Below, piece by piece: positions 1 through 7,472 of a stretch of DNA of 64,000 nt. Position 1 is the stretch's first letter. Each line of letters starts with the position of its first letter. The notes beneath the pieces are model-generated. The model did not search any database. It was given only the letters and a program-made list of their open reading frames with translations, and was not told the DNA's origin. Location: positions 1 through 64,000 of the forward strand of contig NZ_CAJATU010000110.1 of the NCBI RefSeq assembly GCF_903944925.1. Direction: 5' to 3'. This DNA is from an uncultured Rhodopila sp. (GTDB taxonomy: Bacteria > Pseudomonadota > Alphaproteobacteria > Acetobacterales > Acetobacteraceae). A program made the translations under genes and the position numbers.

Positions 1-105
1 ATCGGAGTGAGCCGCCTTGGCGAGGCCGTGGCGTCGTTCGCCGCGGATGATGAGGCCAGGCGGCGGATACGGGATGCGCTGGATACGGTGCTGAAGCCGT
101 TTTGA
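1..105 (+). CDS. 3' end of a second CcdB-type toxin gene (partial, cut by window edge)
   Basis: The first 34 codons read in frame into a TGA and encode a tail ending DALDTVLKPF. This is the same C-terminus as the complete CcdB-like toxin on the opposite strand at 218-553, with one amino-acid change (E for Q). The 5' part lies outside the window. CcdB-family toxins target DNA gyrase. Whether this copy is complete cannot be seen. It runs convergently, tail to tail, with the other copy. Confidence 0.6.
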   Translation: MGVSRLGEAVASFAADDEARRRIRDALDTVLKPF

Positions 106-322
106 ATGGCGAACTGCTTCAGGTCATCGACCTTCGAACGATTGGTCATTGCACCGCGCCCTTATCTGCCAACGCCGTCGCCGCCAGCCCGTCCCGGCGA
201 ACACAACGTTTCGCCATTCAAAACGGCTTCAGCACCGTATCCAGCGCATCGCGTATCCGCCGCCTGGCCTGATCATCCGCGGCGAACGACGCCACGGCCT
301 CGCCAAGGCGGCTCACTCCGAT
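1..322. repeat. Large inverted repeat (arms 1-113 and 210-322)
   Basis: Bases 1-113 and the reverse complement of 210-322 align without gaps with only two mismatches (positions 52 and 72). The spacer is 96 bp and the left arm may extend beyond the window. Both arms contain the toxin 3' end plus about 8 bp after the stop, where similarity ceases abruptly. It could be a real inverted duplication of a ccdAB locus, or an assembly or library fold-back artefact at a contig end. Confidence 0.9.
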
Positions 323-553
323 CGTGGCGATATCCAACGGGTTCAGCGTATACGCACGCCCCTGGACAACCAGCACCGGAGCGATGCGCGGGTGCTCTCC
401 TTCCAACCTCGCCACGGCGCCCTGCACCACCAATGGCGCCACTACCCGCGTCGGCATCCGATGGAAGTCATTGGACTGAAGGACGATGACGAACGGTCGG
501 GCAGCGCTGCGCGACGGGCTGCGATGCACGCCGAACTGAGCCGCCTCGCTCAC
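218..553 (-). CDS. CcdB-family type II toxin
   Basis: A 111-residue protein, the usual size for CcdB-like gyrase poisons. It has the family layout: an N-terminal beta-rich segment (PFVIVLQSNDFHRMPTRVVA), a central RIAPVLVVQGRAYTLN strand pair and a C-terminal helix LGEAVASFAADDQARRRI. The start is GTG at 553. It overlaps the antitoxin stop by four bases (GTGA), so translation is probably coupled. The antitoxin lies directly upstream, in the expected order. The extreme C-terminus, which is critical in CcdB toxicity, is the part repeated at the window edge. The family call is by pattern only. Confidence 0.72.
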   Translation of the reverse strand: MSEAAQFGVHRSPSRSAARPFVIVLQSNDFHRMPTRVVAPLVVQGAVARLEGEHPRIAPVLVVQGRAYTLNPLDIATIGVSRLGEAVASFAADDQARRRIRDALDTVLKPF

Positions 554-795
554 AGCGACTGCATCTCCTCGGACAGGCTGCCATGCTCATGATAAAGCGC
601 TGAGAACGCGTCGATCGCCCGTTCGGTCCGCAGCTTTTCCGCCTCCGCCGCGGCCTGTCGCTGCGCCAAATCGGCGGCCAGCAGTGCCTCCACATGCGCC
701 GAGAGGTTGCCGACCCCCGACCGGCACTGTTCGACCAGATCGGCGTTGAGATTCAGGTTCACCGGACGCTTTGGCGCCAACCGATCGTAACCCAT
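550..795 (-). CDS. CcdA-family antitoxin
   Basis: An 81-residue protein with a short N-terminal ribbon-helix-helix-like segment (RPVNLNLNADLVEQCRSGV) followed by a charged helix and a C-terminal tail, SEEMQSL. This is the layout of CcdA antitoxins: a DNA-binding N-terminus and a toxin-neutralising C-terminus. The ATG at 795 was chosen because AGGAG stands seven bases upstream; a longer frame exists but is proline/arginine-rich and lacks a ribosome site. It overlaps the toxin start. CcdA-type proteins usually autorepress their own promoter, which would lie near 800-950. Confidence 0.75.
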   Translation of the reverse strand: MGYDRLAPKRPVNLNLNADLVEQCRSGVGNLSAHVEALLAADLAQRQAAAEAEKLRTERAIDAFSALYHEHGSLSEEMQSL

Positions 796-989
796 CGCTA
801 ACTCCTGTGCGCAAGCATGCGCAAAGTAACCCCCGGACCACCGGGCCGGCAAGCACAACCTCTCCCGCGGCGCGAAACCGCTTGTTTCCGCCATTTCCGC
901 CTGCAACGCACCCACCATTGAACCGAACCGGGTGCGGAGCCACATTGCGCGTGCTAAGGTCGCATGACTGACCTGGAGGGGTTACCTCA

Positions 990-1859
990 ATGACGAACGA
1001 AGAACGCGACATCATCTCCCAGTTCATCGCCCGGGTCGGCGGCGGTGCCCAGCAATCCGGCTTCGCGGCCGGCTCCGTGCCGGCAACCCAGCCGGCGCTG
1101 CCGCCGGTGGACCGGGACGCCGATGCGCTGATCGGACAGGCGTTCACGCAGTATCCGGAAGCCCGCTACCGCATCACCCAACTGGCTTTTGTGCAGGAGC
1201 ACGCGCTGGTCGAAGCGCAGAATCGCATCAAGCGCCTGGAGTGGGAGTTGCAGCAGGCCGCGCAGGCCGTGCAACAGGCACAGGCGGCGGCCCGGCAAGG
1301 CGGCCCCGCCCCGTCCGGCGGCGGCGGTTTCTTCAGCGGCCTGTTCGGCGGCGGCGCGCGGCAGCAGCAGGGCGGACCGCCCCCGGGGGCCGGGCCGTGG
1401 AACCAGGGGGGCCAGCCGCAGCAGGGGTATTATCCTCAATCGGCGCCGCCTCCGCCGCAATATCCGCCGAACTACCAGCAGGGTGTGTTCCAGCGCCAGG
1501 GGTCCGGCTTTCTCGGGTCCGCCTTGACCACGGCGGCGGGAGTGGCCGGCGGCGTCGTGGCCGGCAATGCGCTCATGAGCCTGTTTTCCCCGCATCAGAG
1601 CAGCTTTGGCGGCGGTGGCGGGTTTGGCGCCGGGGCGGCGAGTCCGTGGGCGACTCCGCCGGACCAGGGCTACGTTGATACCGGAAGCTGGGACCAGGGT
1701 GGCGGCGCGGCGCCGGCGGCCGGTAACCAGGACTATGTCGACAACGGCACCTGGGATCAGCCCGCCCAGCCGGACGACTCGTCGTGGACGGACAACAGCG
1801 GCGGCGGCGGTAGCTGGGACAGCGGCGGTGGCGGCGGCGGGTCCGACGATACCTTCTAG
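990..1859 (+). CDS. DUF2076 family protein
   Basis: A 289-residue protein that begins MTNEERDIISQFIARVGG, the hallmark opening of DUF2076 proteins (sometimes labelled periplasmic ligand-binding sensors). A helical N-terminal domain (about 1-95, with QEHALVEAQNRIKRLE as a coiled-coil-like helix) is followed by a long Gly/Pro/Gln-rich segment. A hydrophobic Gly/Ala stretch sits near 170-190. The tail has two YVD(T/N)G(S/T)WDQ repeats and a Gly-rich end. GGAGGGG precedes the ATG. It is followed by a clear terminator, so it is probably monocistronic. The function is not established for the family. Confidence 0.85.
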   Translation: MTNEERDIISQFIARVGGGAQQSGFAAGSVPATQPALPPVDRDADALIGQAFTQYPEARYRITQLAFVQEHALVEAQNRIKRLEWELQQAAQAVQQAQAAARQGGPAPSGGGGFFSGLFGGGARQQQGGPPPGAGPWNQGGQPQQGYYPQSAPPPPQYPPNYQQGVFQRQGSGFLGSALTTAAGVAGGVVAGNALMSLFSPHQSSFGGGGGFGAGAASPWATPPDQGYVDTGSWDQGGGAAPAAGNQDYVDNGTWDQPAQPDDSSWTDNSGGGGSWDSGGGGGGSDDTF

Positions 1860-1871
1860 ACCGATCCGAAC

Positions 1872-1900
1872 ATGGCCCGGCATTGTCCGGGCCATTTTTT
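1872..1900 (+). terminator. Rho-independent terminator of the DUF2076 gene
   Basis: A perfect 9-bp stem (ATGGCCCGG / CCGGGCCAT) with a six-base loop, followed by a run of T, 12 bases after the stop codon. Confidence 0.9.
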
Positions 1901-1924
1901 ATGGGTGGTGCCCGCCCCGGACAT

Positions 1925-2006
1925 AAAAAAACGGCGGTGCCCGAAAGCACCGCCGAAGTTTAGGGAGGAAACGTCCAAGAAAGCAGTGCGCCTGAGCGCG
2001 GTCTGC
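1925..2006 (-). ncRNA. Predicted trans-acting sRNA, copy B (anti-Shine-Dalgarno type)
   Basis: Read on the minus strand: a 5' stem-loop (GCGC TCAG GCGC inside GCAG/CTGC), then an unpaired stretch containing TTTCCTCCCTAAACTT, then a terminator hairpin with a 9-bp stem (CGGCGGTGC/GCACCGCCG) and seven Ts. TTTCCTCCC is complementary to a Shine-Dalgarno sequence. This architecture is known from alphaproteobacterial sRNA families with CCUCC-type loops, often encoded in tandem. It is the second of two copies 169 bp apart; the hairpin loops differ while the stems are conserved. Length about 82 nt. The 5' end is inferred from the promoter-like hexamers. Confidence 0.72.
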
Positions 2007-2013
2007 GAGAGGA

Positions 2014-2042
2014 AGAATGGCACTCGCGCTCGCAGCATGCAA
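2014..2042 (-). promoter_or_regulatory. Predicted promoter of sRNA copy B
   Basis: On the minus strand TTGCAT and CATTCT are separated by 17 bases. The same spacing and position occur at copy A, which is why this is called. Confidence 0.5.
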
Positions 2043-2093
2043 GCGATTTTTGCTGCACTGCACAATTTTTTGAGTCGCGCGGTATCCGGGCAC

Positions 2094-2176
2094 AAAAAAA
2101 CGGCGGTGCCCGTGGGCACCGCCGAAGTTTAGGGAGGAAACGTCCAAGAAAGCAGTGCGCCAGAGGCGCGGTCTGC
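2094..2176 (-). ncRNA. Predicted trans-acting sRNA, copy A (anti-Shine-Dalgarno type)
   Basis: Minus-strand transcript with a 5' stem-loop (GCGCC TCT GGCGC flanked by GCAG/CTGC), the same unpaired TTTCCTCCCTAAACTT segment as copy B, and a 10-bp terminator stem (CGGCGGTGCC/GGCACCGCCG, loop CGTG) with seven Ts. The segment from the 5' stem through the terminator is nearly identical to copy B, while the promoter-proximal sequence has diverged. This argues for selection on the RNA rather than a recent duplication. It lies downstream of the slipin gene on the same strand, so read-through from slipin is possible. Confidence 0.75.
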
Positions 2177-2183
2177 TGCATAA

Positions 2184-2212
2184 TTTATGGCCTGTGCAGA
2201 TGCAGCATACAA
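2184..2212 (-). promoter_or_regulatory. Predicted promoter of sRNA copy A
   Basis: Minus-strand TTGTAT, 17-base spacer, CATAAA, placing the start close to the conserved GCAGACCGCG that begins the RNA. Confidence 0.55.
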
Positions 2213-2330
2213 GTGGTTTTCGCTGCGCCGCATCGTAGTTGGGCAACCCGGGCCGACCTGTTGCGGATCGGTCACATTGGACCTTTCCAAACCGTTAGGT
2301 CCGGACAGACGGACCCGTAACAACAAGACC

Positions 2331-3104
2331 TTACGGCGCATTGGCCCGGGTTGCGAGGGACAGCGCGACGGCCGCGCCCAGGCTGTTGGCCATGTCGGTC
2401 GGGATCAGCACCGTCGTCCCGCGCTCCTTGTTCATCTCGTACAGCAAATTCATCTGCCGCAGTTTCAGCGCGTTCGGGTCGCTGCCATACAGCGCGGCGG
2501 CCTCCAGGATCTGTTGGGCGATGGCCTTTTCCGCCGAGGCCAAGGTCACCCGGGCGTCCTTTTCCCGCTCCGCCTGCGCCTGCCGGCTCATGGCGTCCTG
2601 CAGTTCGCGGGGGATCGACACGTCCTTGATCTCCACGCTGCGGGCGGTGACGCCCCAGGTCGAGGTCTTCATCGTGATCGTCTGGCGCAGTTGCTCATCC
2701 GCGGTCTTGCGGTCGGATAGCAGCTTCGACAGGTCGGTTGCGCCGATCATCTCGCGCAGGCTGGTCTGGGCGACCTGCTCGATGGCCTGCTGGTAGTCGG
2801 CGATTCGCACCGCGGCGGTTTCCGCGTTCTCGACCTGCCAGAACACGATCGCATCCACACCGACGGCGACGGTGTCGCGGGTCAGCGCCTGTTCGGCGGT
2901 GATGATGGTGGTGCGGATGCGCAGGTCGATGACCTGGGCGACGGCGTCGATGACCGGGAAGACCAGGTAGATGCCCGGTCCCGCCACGTGATCGAAGCGG
3001 CCGAGTCGCAGGATGACCGCCCGTTGCCATTCGGAGGCGATCCGGATCGAGCGGGCCAGGATGAACAGCACGATGACGGCGATGACGGCGAGCGCGATGC
3101 TCAT
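2331..3104 (-). CDS. Slipin/stomatin-like SPFH (band 7) membrane protein
   Basis: A 257-residue protein with an N-terminal membrane anchor (residues 2-20, IALAVIAVIVLFILARSI) and then an SPFH domain. The classic slipin landmarks are present: EWQRAVILRLGRF, GPGIYLVFPVIDAV, DLRIRTT, ALTRDTVAVGVDAIVFWQV, and the SVEIKDVSIPRELQDAMSRQAQAEREKDARV segment before a coiled coil. These proteins oligomerise on the inner membrane and are thought to scaffold membrane microdomains or proteolysis. The NfeD-type partner often found next to slipins is not adjacent. GGAGG precedes the ATG. It appears to be a single gene. Confidence 0.92.
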   Translation of the reverse strand: MSIALAVIAVIVLFILARSIRIASEWQRAVILRLGRFDHVAGPGIYLVFPVIDAVAQVIDLRIRTTIITAEQALTRDTVAVGVDAIVFWQVENAETAAVRIADYQQAIEQVAQTSLREMIGATDLSKLLSDRKTADEQLRQTITMKTSTWGVTARSVEIKDVSIPRELQDAMSRQAQAEREKDARVTLASAEKAIAQQILEAAALYGSDPNALKLRQMNLLYEMNKERGTTVLIPTDMANSLGAAVALSLATRANAP

Positions 3105-3165
3105 GGGCGGCCTCCGGCCAGTGGTGACAGGTGTATAAGCCGATCGGCCGCGTGCCGCTGCTATA

Positions 3166-3198
3166 GTCTCATGGCCGGGACAAGCCCGGCCATGAGAC
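3166..3198. repeat. Dispersed palindrome (GTCTCATGGCCGGG type)
   Basis: A perfect 14-bp stem with a five-base loop between the divergent slipin and glycosyltransferase genes. Its core CATGGCCGGG is shared with the long repeats at 19317, 31177 and 34007. Confidence 0.85.
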
Positions 3199-3288
3199 GG
3201 CCGCGCCCGCCCGTCCCGGCCGCTGGCGGCCCGGCAGTTTCCCGGCCCTTATGGCGCCCCGCCCGAGGCGCATGTATGAACCGTTTCG

Positions 3289-4389
3289 ATGTCCTCAACC
3301 TCCCCCCTCGCCGCCGTTGTCCTGCCCCCGCGTGAGGGTTTCGGCCCCGGCCGCACCGGGGCCATCGGCTTGCTGGCCCGACGCCTGGTGCGGACGCCGG
3401 GGTTCGGCACCATCATCTTCGGTGGCAGGCAGGACGGCCCGGTCTTTTCAGGGATCGATTTCCGGGCCGTTGACCCGACGCTTTGGGCGCTGGGCAATAC
3501 CAATGTCCGCTACGCCGTCGCGGTCGCCAAGGTGCTGAAGACGCTGAAGCCCGCCTTGGTCGAGGTGCATAACCGCCCGGAAATCGCCCTGGCGATCGCC
3601 GCCCGGTTGCCGGAGACTCCGGTCACGCTCATCCTCAACAACGACCCGCAGGGCATGCGTGAGGCGGTGACGCCGGCCGAGCGCACCGCCATGCTGCGGC
3701 GGCTGGCGCTGGTCCTGACATCCTCGGAGTATTTGCGCGGGCGGCTGCTGGACGGCGTCACGGTGCCCGCCAGGCCGCCAGCCGTGCTGCTGAACTGCCT
3801 GGACCTGACCGAGCTGCCGCGCCCGCGCAAGCGCGAACGGCTGGTGCTGTTCGCCGGACGGGTTGTCGCGGACAAGGGGCCGGACGCTTTCGTCGCCGCC
3901 TGCGCGTCGGCGCTGCCGCTGCTGCCGGGCTGGGTCGCGGAGATCATCGGCGCCGACAGGTTCAGCTATGACAGCCCCGACACCGGTTTCGTGCACATGG
4001 TCCGCGGCGCGGCCGAGGGCGCGGGCGTCCGCATGCTCGGCTATCGCGACCACCCCGACGTGCTGGTGGCGATGAGCCGCGCCGCGATCGTCGTCGTACC
4101 GAGCCGCTGGCCGGAACCGTTCGGACTGGTGGCGCTGGAGGCGATGGCGAGCGGTGCCGCGCTGATCTGCTCGCCCCGCGGCGGCCTGCCCGAAGTCGCC
4201 GGCGACACCGCCATCTACGCCGACGCCGATCGGCCGGCTGAGATTGCGGCGGCGATCCGGGCGCTGGCTACCGATGAACCGCGGCGGGCGGCGCTGGCCG
4301 AAGCCGGGCGGCAGCGGGCGAAGCAATTCGATGTGCCCGCCATCGCCGCGCGACTGGCAGGGCTGCGCCGGGAGGTGCTGAGTGGTTGA
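3289..4389 (+). CDS. Family 4 glycosyltransferase (GT-B fold)
   Basis: A 366-residue protein with a short N-terminal acceptor half and a GT1-type C-terminal half. LVLFAGRVVADKGPDAFV opens the nucleotide-sugar domain. PSRWPEPFGLVALEAMASG carries the EX7E motif that contacts the donor sugar, followed by GGLPEV. It probably transfers a sugar onto a glycan or lipid on the cytoplasmic side of the membrane; donor and acceptor are unknown. No strong ribosome site precedes the ATG at 3289, so the start is uncertain. No other polysaccharide genes are adjacent. Confidence 0.85.
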   Translation: MSSTSPLAAVVLPPREGFGPGRTGAIGLLARRLVRTPGFGTIIFGGRQDGPVFSGIDFRAVDPTLWALGNTNVRYAVAVAKVLKTLKPALVEVHNRPEIALAIAARLPETPVTLILNNDPQGMREAVTPAERTAMLRRLALVLTSSEYLRGRLLDGVTVPARPPAVLLNCLDLTELPRPRKRERLVLFAGRVVADKGPDAFVAACASALPLLPGWVAEIIGADRFSYDSPDTGFVHMVRGAAEGAGVRMLGYRDHPDVLVAMSRAAIVVVPSRWPEPFGLVALEAMASGAALICSPRGGLPEVAGDTAIYADADRPAEIAAAIRALATDEPRRAALAEAGRQRAKQFDVPAIAARLAGLRREVLSG

Positions 4390-4442
4390 CCGCCGCCGCC
4401 ACACCTATATTGCTCGGTCAAACAGCGACGGAGCCTGCCATC

Positions 4443-5417
4443 ATGGCTGACGCGATTACTCAGGTGCCGGTGACGGTGCTGACCGGCTACCTGGGCGCCG
4501 GCAAGACGACCCTGCTCAACCGCATCCTGACGGAGAACCACGGCCGCAAATATGCGGTGGTGATCAATGAGTTCGGCGAACTCGGCGTGGACAACGACCT
4601 TGTCGTGGACAGCGACGAGGAAGTCTTCGAGATGAACAACGGCTGCATCTGCTGCACCGTGCGCGGCGACCTGATCCGCATCGTCGGCGGCCTGATGAAG
4701 CGGCGCGACAAGTTCGACGGCATCATCATTGAGACGACCGGCCTGGCGAACCCGGCCCCCGTGGCGCAGACGTTCTTCGTCGATGACACCGTCAAGGCAA
4801 AGACCAGGCTGGACGCGATTGTCACCGTGGTGGACGCCAAGCACCTGCCGGCGCGGCTGGCCGATAGCCACGAGGCTGCGGACCAGATCGCCTTTGCCGA
4901 CGTAATCGTCCTGAACAAAACCGATCTGGTGACCCCGGAAGAGTTGCAGGCGGTCGAGGCGACGATTCGCGGCATCAACCGATTTGCCGTGATCCACCGC
5001 ACCGAGCGGGCGGCGCTGCCGATAGACCAGGTGCTGGATCGCGGGTCGTTCGACCTGGCTCGGATACTGGAACTGCATCCGGATTTCCTCGACGGCGACG
5101 ACGCGCACGAACACAACGAGGACGTCTCCTCAATGAGCTTCGAGGTCGAAAAGCCGATAGACCCGGAGAAGTTCAACGCCTGGATCGGCGTGCTGCTACA
5201 GGACAAGGGCGCGGACCTGCTGCGTACCAAAGGCATCCTGCACTACGCCGGCGAGGATCGGCGGTTCGCGTTCCAGGCGGTGCACATGATCGCGGACGGG
5301 GACTTTATCGGTCCGGCGAAGGCGGGCGAGCCGAAGACCAGCCGGCTGGTGTTCATCGGCCGCAATCTCAACCGGCCGCAGTTACGGCGCGGGTTTGAGA
5401 GTTGCGCGGCGGATTGA
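4443..5417 (+). CDS. CobW/COG0523 GTPase, putative metallochaperone
   Basis: A 324-residue G3E-family GTPase. The P-loop GYLGAGKTTLL is near residues 15-25. The metal-binding CXCC motif is present as CICC, followed by TVRGDL. The base-specificity motif NKTD and a His/Asp/Glu-rich linker (DDAHEHNED) precede the C-terminal CobW_C domain (SMSFEVEKPIDPEKF). The family delivers zinc or other metals to client proteins. The ATG at 4443 was preferred over the upstream in-frame ATG at 4386, because a GGAG-like site precedes it and the extra 19 residues do not resemble the family. No Zur box was recognised upstream. Confidence 0.88.
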   Translation: MADAITQVPVTVLTGYLGAGKTTLLNRILTENHGRKYAVVINEFGELGVDNDLVVDSDEEVFEMNNGCICCTVRGDLIRIVGGLMKRRDKFDGIIIETTGLANPAPVAQTFFVDDTVKAKTRLDAIVTVVDAKHLPARLADSHEAADQIAFADVIVLNKTDLVTPEELQAVEATIRGINRFAVIHRTERAALPIDQVLDRGSFDLARILELHPDFLDGDDAHEHNEDVSSMSFEVEKPIDPEKFNAWIGVLLQDKGADLLRTKGILHYAGEDRRFAFQAVHMIADGDFIGPAKAGEPKTSRLVFIGRNLNRPQLRRGFESCAAD

Positions 5418-5426
5418 CGTTCCAAC

Positions 5427-5612
5427 TGCGCGTGCGGTTTCGCGGCCGGACCCTCACCCGGACGGCGACCGATTGCACTTGGTCGGCTCGGCAGCGGGCG
5501 TTGTCGTGCTGTTCGTCGTCCATACCGACCCGTTAGAACTTGCGGACGGCCGCGGAAACGGCCGGTTATAAGCGTCGGAAAGGCCACGTCGCTCGAAAGG
5601 AAGGCTTATGAG
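5427..5612 (+). pseudogene. BrnT toxin remnant, N-terminally truncated and frameshifted
   Basis: From 5452 one frame reads PHPDGDRLHLVGSAAG then VVVLFVVHTD, matching the late beta-strands of BrnT toxins. It then runs into TAA at 5569. Another frame from about 5565 reads VISVGKATSLERKAYE, which matches the conserved BrnT C-terminus (pattern I-S-A-R-x-A-T-x-x-E-R-x-x-Y-E). The halves are in order but in different frames, and the N-terminal half carrying the catalytic residues is missing. It lies immediately before the BrnA antitoxin, as expected for brnTA. Confidence 0.72.
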
Positions 5613-5931
5613 CAAGGCGACTTCCAAGCCTCGGGCCGTGACGCCCGAGGAACTGGACCCGGCATCGCTGGCTCGGTTGCGCGCGGCAGCTTCGTTGCCG
5701 GACGATCGGATCAACCTGTCCGATCCGGATGCGCCTGAAGGTCTCGATTGGTCGGGCGCGGTCCGCGGGCGGTTCTACAAGCCGGTCAAGAAGCTCAAGA
5801 GTTTGCGCATCGATGCCGATGCGCTGGCGTTTTTCGAGGCTAAAGGCCCCGGTTACCAGACGCGGATTAACGAGGTTCTGCGTGAATCCATGCTCCAGGA
5901 ACTGCGGCGCCTGCAGAGTGAGCGAGCATAA
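5608..5931 (+). CDS. brnA: BrnA-type antitoxin (orphan)
   Basis: A 107-residue protein ending in the ribbon-helix-helix module typical of BrnA: YKPVKKLKSLRIDADALAFF, then GPGYQTRINEVLRESM. An N-terminal toxin-binding region comes first (TPEELDPASLARLRAAA and DWSGAVRGRF). BrnA neutralises the RNase BrnT and represses the operon. GGAAGG precedes the ATG. Because the adjacent brnT is a remnant, this antitoxin is now orphaned. It could be retained against a toxin elsewhere or be on the way to loss. Confidence 0.82.
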   Translation: MSKATSKPRAVTPEELDPASLARLRAAASLPDDRINLSDPDAPEGLDWSGAVRGRFYKPVKKLKSLRIDADALAFFEAKGPGYQTRINEVLRESMLQELRRLQSERA

Positions 5932-5934
5932 AGC

Positions 5935-6981
5935 ATGAGCCTGCCTTCGCGCCCCCCGTTCCTGCTGCATACCCGCGGCACCTTCCGCGAGCTGGACGCA
6001 TTCGTCGTTGCCGCACGCTTCTCCCGCGACAACCGCACCGCCGGGTTTGCGCTGGGGGACGGGACGGTGCGGCTGGCCCCGGTGCGGCCGCCCGGGGACT
6101 GGACGTCGGTCACCGTGCATGACGGCGCGGTGCTGGATTTCGCACCCGATCCGACGGGCGATGGATTCATCTCCGGCGGCGACGACGGCAAGCTGCGGCG
6201 CATCGGCGCCGATGGCAGCGTGTCGGACATCGCCGGTTTCGGCATGAAGTGGGTGGAGCACGTTGCGACCTATCCGCTGGACAAAGGCAAGGGCCTGATC
6301 GCCGCCAGTGCCGGCAAGCTGGTGCGGCTGTACGACCAGGAGGGGAGGCTGCTGAAGGAGCTGACTCACCCGTCCACCGTCACCGGGCTCGTGTTCGACG
6401 GCAAGGGCAAGCGTATTGGCGCTTCGCACTACAACGGCGTCTCGCTCTGGTTCGTCGCGGCGAAAGTCGACACGCCGCGGAAGCTGGAATGGAAGGGCAG
6501 CCACACCGGCATCCTGATCCATCCGGAAGGCGAGGCGGTGGTGACGGCGATGCAGGAGAACGCGCTGCACGGCTGGAAGCTGCCGGAGGGCCAGCATATG
6601 CGCATGAGCGGTTACCCGGCCAAGACCGAAAGCCTGTCGTTCACCCGCAACGGCAAATGGCTGGCGACCAGCGGGGCCGACACGATGGTGCTGTGGCCGT
6701 TCTTCGGCGGCGGTCCGATGGGCAAGTCGCCGACCGAACTGGCGGGCGCCGACGGCGTGCTCTGCACCCGGGTCGCCTGCAACCCGAAGGATGAGGTGGT
6801 CGCCGGGGGATTTGCCGACGGACTGGTGGTGGTGGCGGATATCAACTCCGCCCGGATCTTGCCGATCGTGCCGCCGGAGCACGGGCCGATCAGCACGCTG
6901 GCGTGGAGCAAGGACGGGTCGGAACTGGCTATCGGCAGCGAAACCGGGTTCGCCGCCGTGATCGACTTCGCGCAGCGCTGA
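5935..6981 (+). CDS. WD40-repeat protein
   Basis: A 348-residue protein made almost entirely of WD40-like blades, for example AARFSRDNRTAGFALGDGTV, SLSFTRNGKWLATSGADTMV then LWPF, and STLAWSKDGSELAIGSETGF. No signal peptide or enzyme domain is visible, so it is probably a cytoplasmic seven-bladed scaffold. It starts three bases after brnA, and its stop overlaps the start of the acetyltransferase (TGATG), so these genes are probably one transcript. The partner is unknown. Confidence 0.85.
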   Translation: MSLPSRPPFLLHTRGTFRELDAFVVAARFSRDNRTAGFALGDGTVRLAPVRPPGDWTSVTVHDGAVLDFAPDPTGDGFISGGDDGKLRRIGADGSVSDIAGFGMKWVEHVATYPLDKGKGLIAASAGKLVRLYDQEGRLLKELTHPSTVTGLVFDGKGKRIGASHYNGVSLWFVAAKVDTPRKLEWKGSHTGILIHPEGEAVVTAMQENALHGWKLPEGQHMRMSGYPAKTESLSFTRNGKWLATSGADTMVLWPFFGGGPMGKSPTELAGADGVLCTRVACNPKDEVVAGGFADGLVVVADINSARILPIVPPEHGPISTLAWSKDGSELAIGSETGFAAVIDFAQR

Positions 6982-7472
6982 TGCCGGGCGGCGTCTCGAT
7001 CCGGGCCGCCGAGGCGGCGGATATGCCGGCGGTGGCGGCGCTGTTTCGCGCGTATGCCGATGCGCTCGGCGTCGACCTGTGCTTCCAGGGGTTTGCGGCC
7101 GAGCTGGCCGGGTTGCCCGGGGCCTATGCGGCGCCGGCAGGCGCGCTGCTGATCGCGGTGTCCGCCGCGGGCGAGGCCGTCGGCTGCGTCGCTGTGCGCA
7201 AGCTGGCAGAGCCGGGGACCTGCGAGATGAAGCGGCTGTATGCCAGGCCCGGCACGCGGGGCGGCGGCGTTGGCCGGGCGCTGGCGGTGGCGGCGATCGA
7301 GGCCGCGAGGGACATGGGTTACACACGGATGTGCCTGGACACCCTACCGGCTATGATAACGGCGCAGCGTCTGTACAGGTCGCTGGGCTTTGAGGCCGTG
7401 CCGCCGTATTACGAGACCCCATTGGGGGGCACGATCTTCATGCAAAAGTCTCTCGGTTCGGCCGGATCATGA
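6981..7472 (+). CDS. GNAT-family N-acetyltransferase
   Basis: A 163-residue protein with the GNAT acetyl-CoA signature: CEMKRLYARPGTRGGGVGRAL (motif A, R/Q-x-x-G-x-G/A) and the later YRSLGFEAVPPYYETP (motif B). It probably acetylates a small molecule or protein N-terminus; the substrate cannot be inferred. The start at 6981 overlaps the WD40 stop. Its own stop overlaps the next ATG (ATGA), giving a coupled run of small genes. Confidence 0.88.
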   Translation: MPGGVSIRAAEAADMPAVAALFRAYADALGVDLCFQGFAAELAGLPGAYAAPAGALLIAVSAAGEAVGCVAVRKLAEPGTCEMKRLYARPGTRGGGVGRALAVAAIEAARDMGYTRMCLDTLPAMITAQRLYRSLGFEAVPPYYETPLGGTIFMQKSLGSAGS

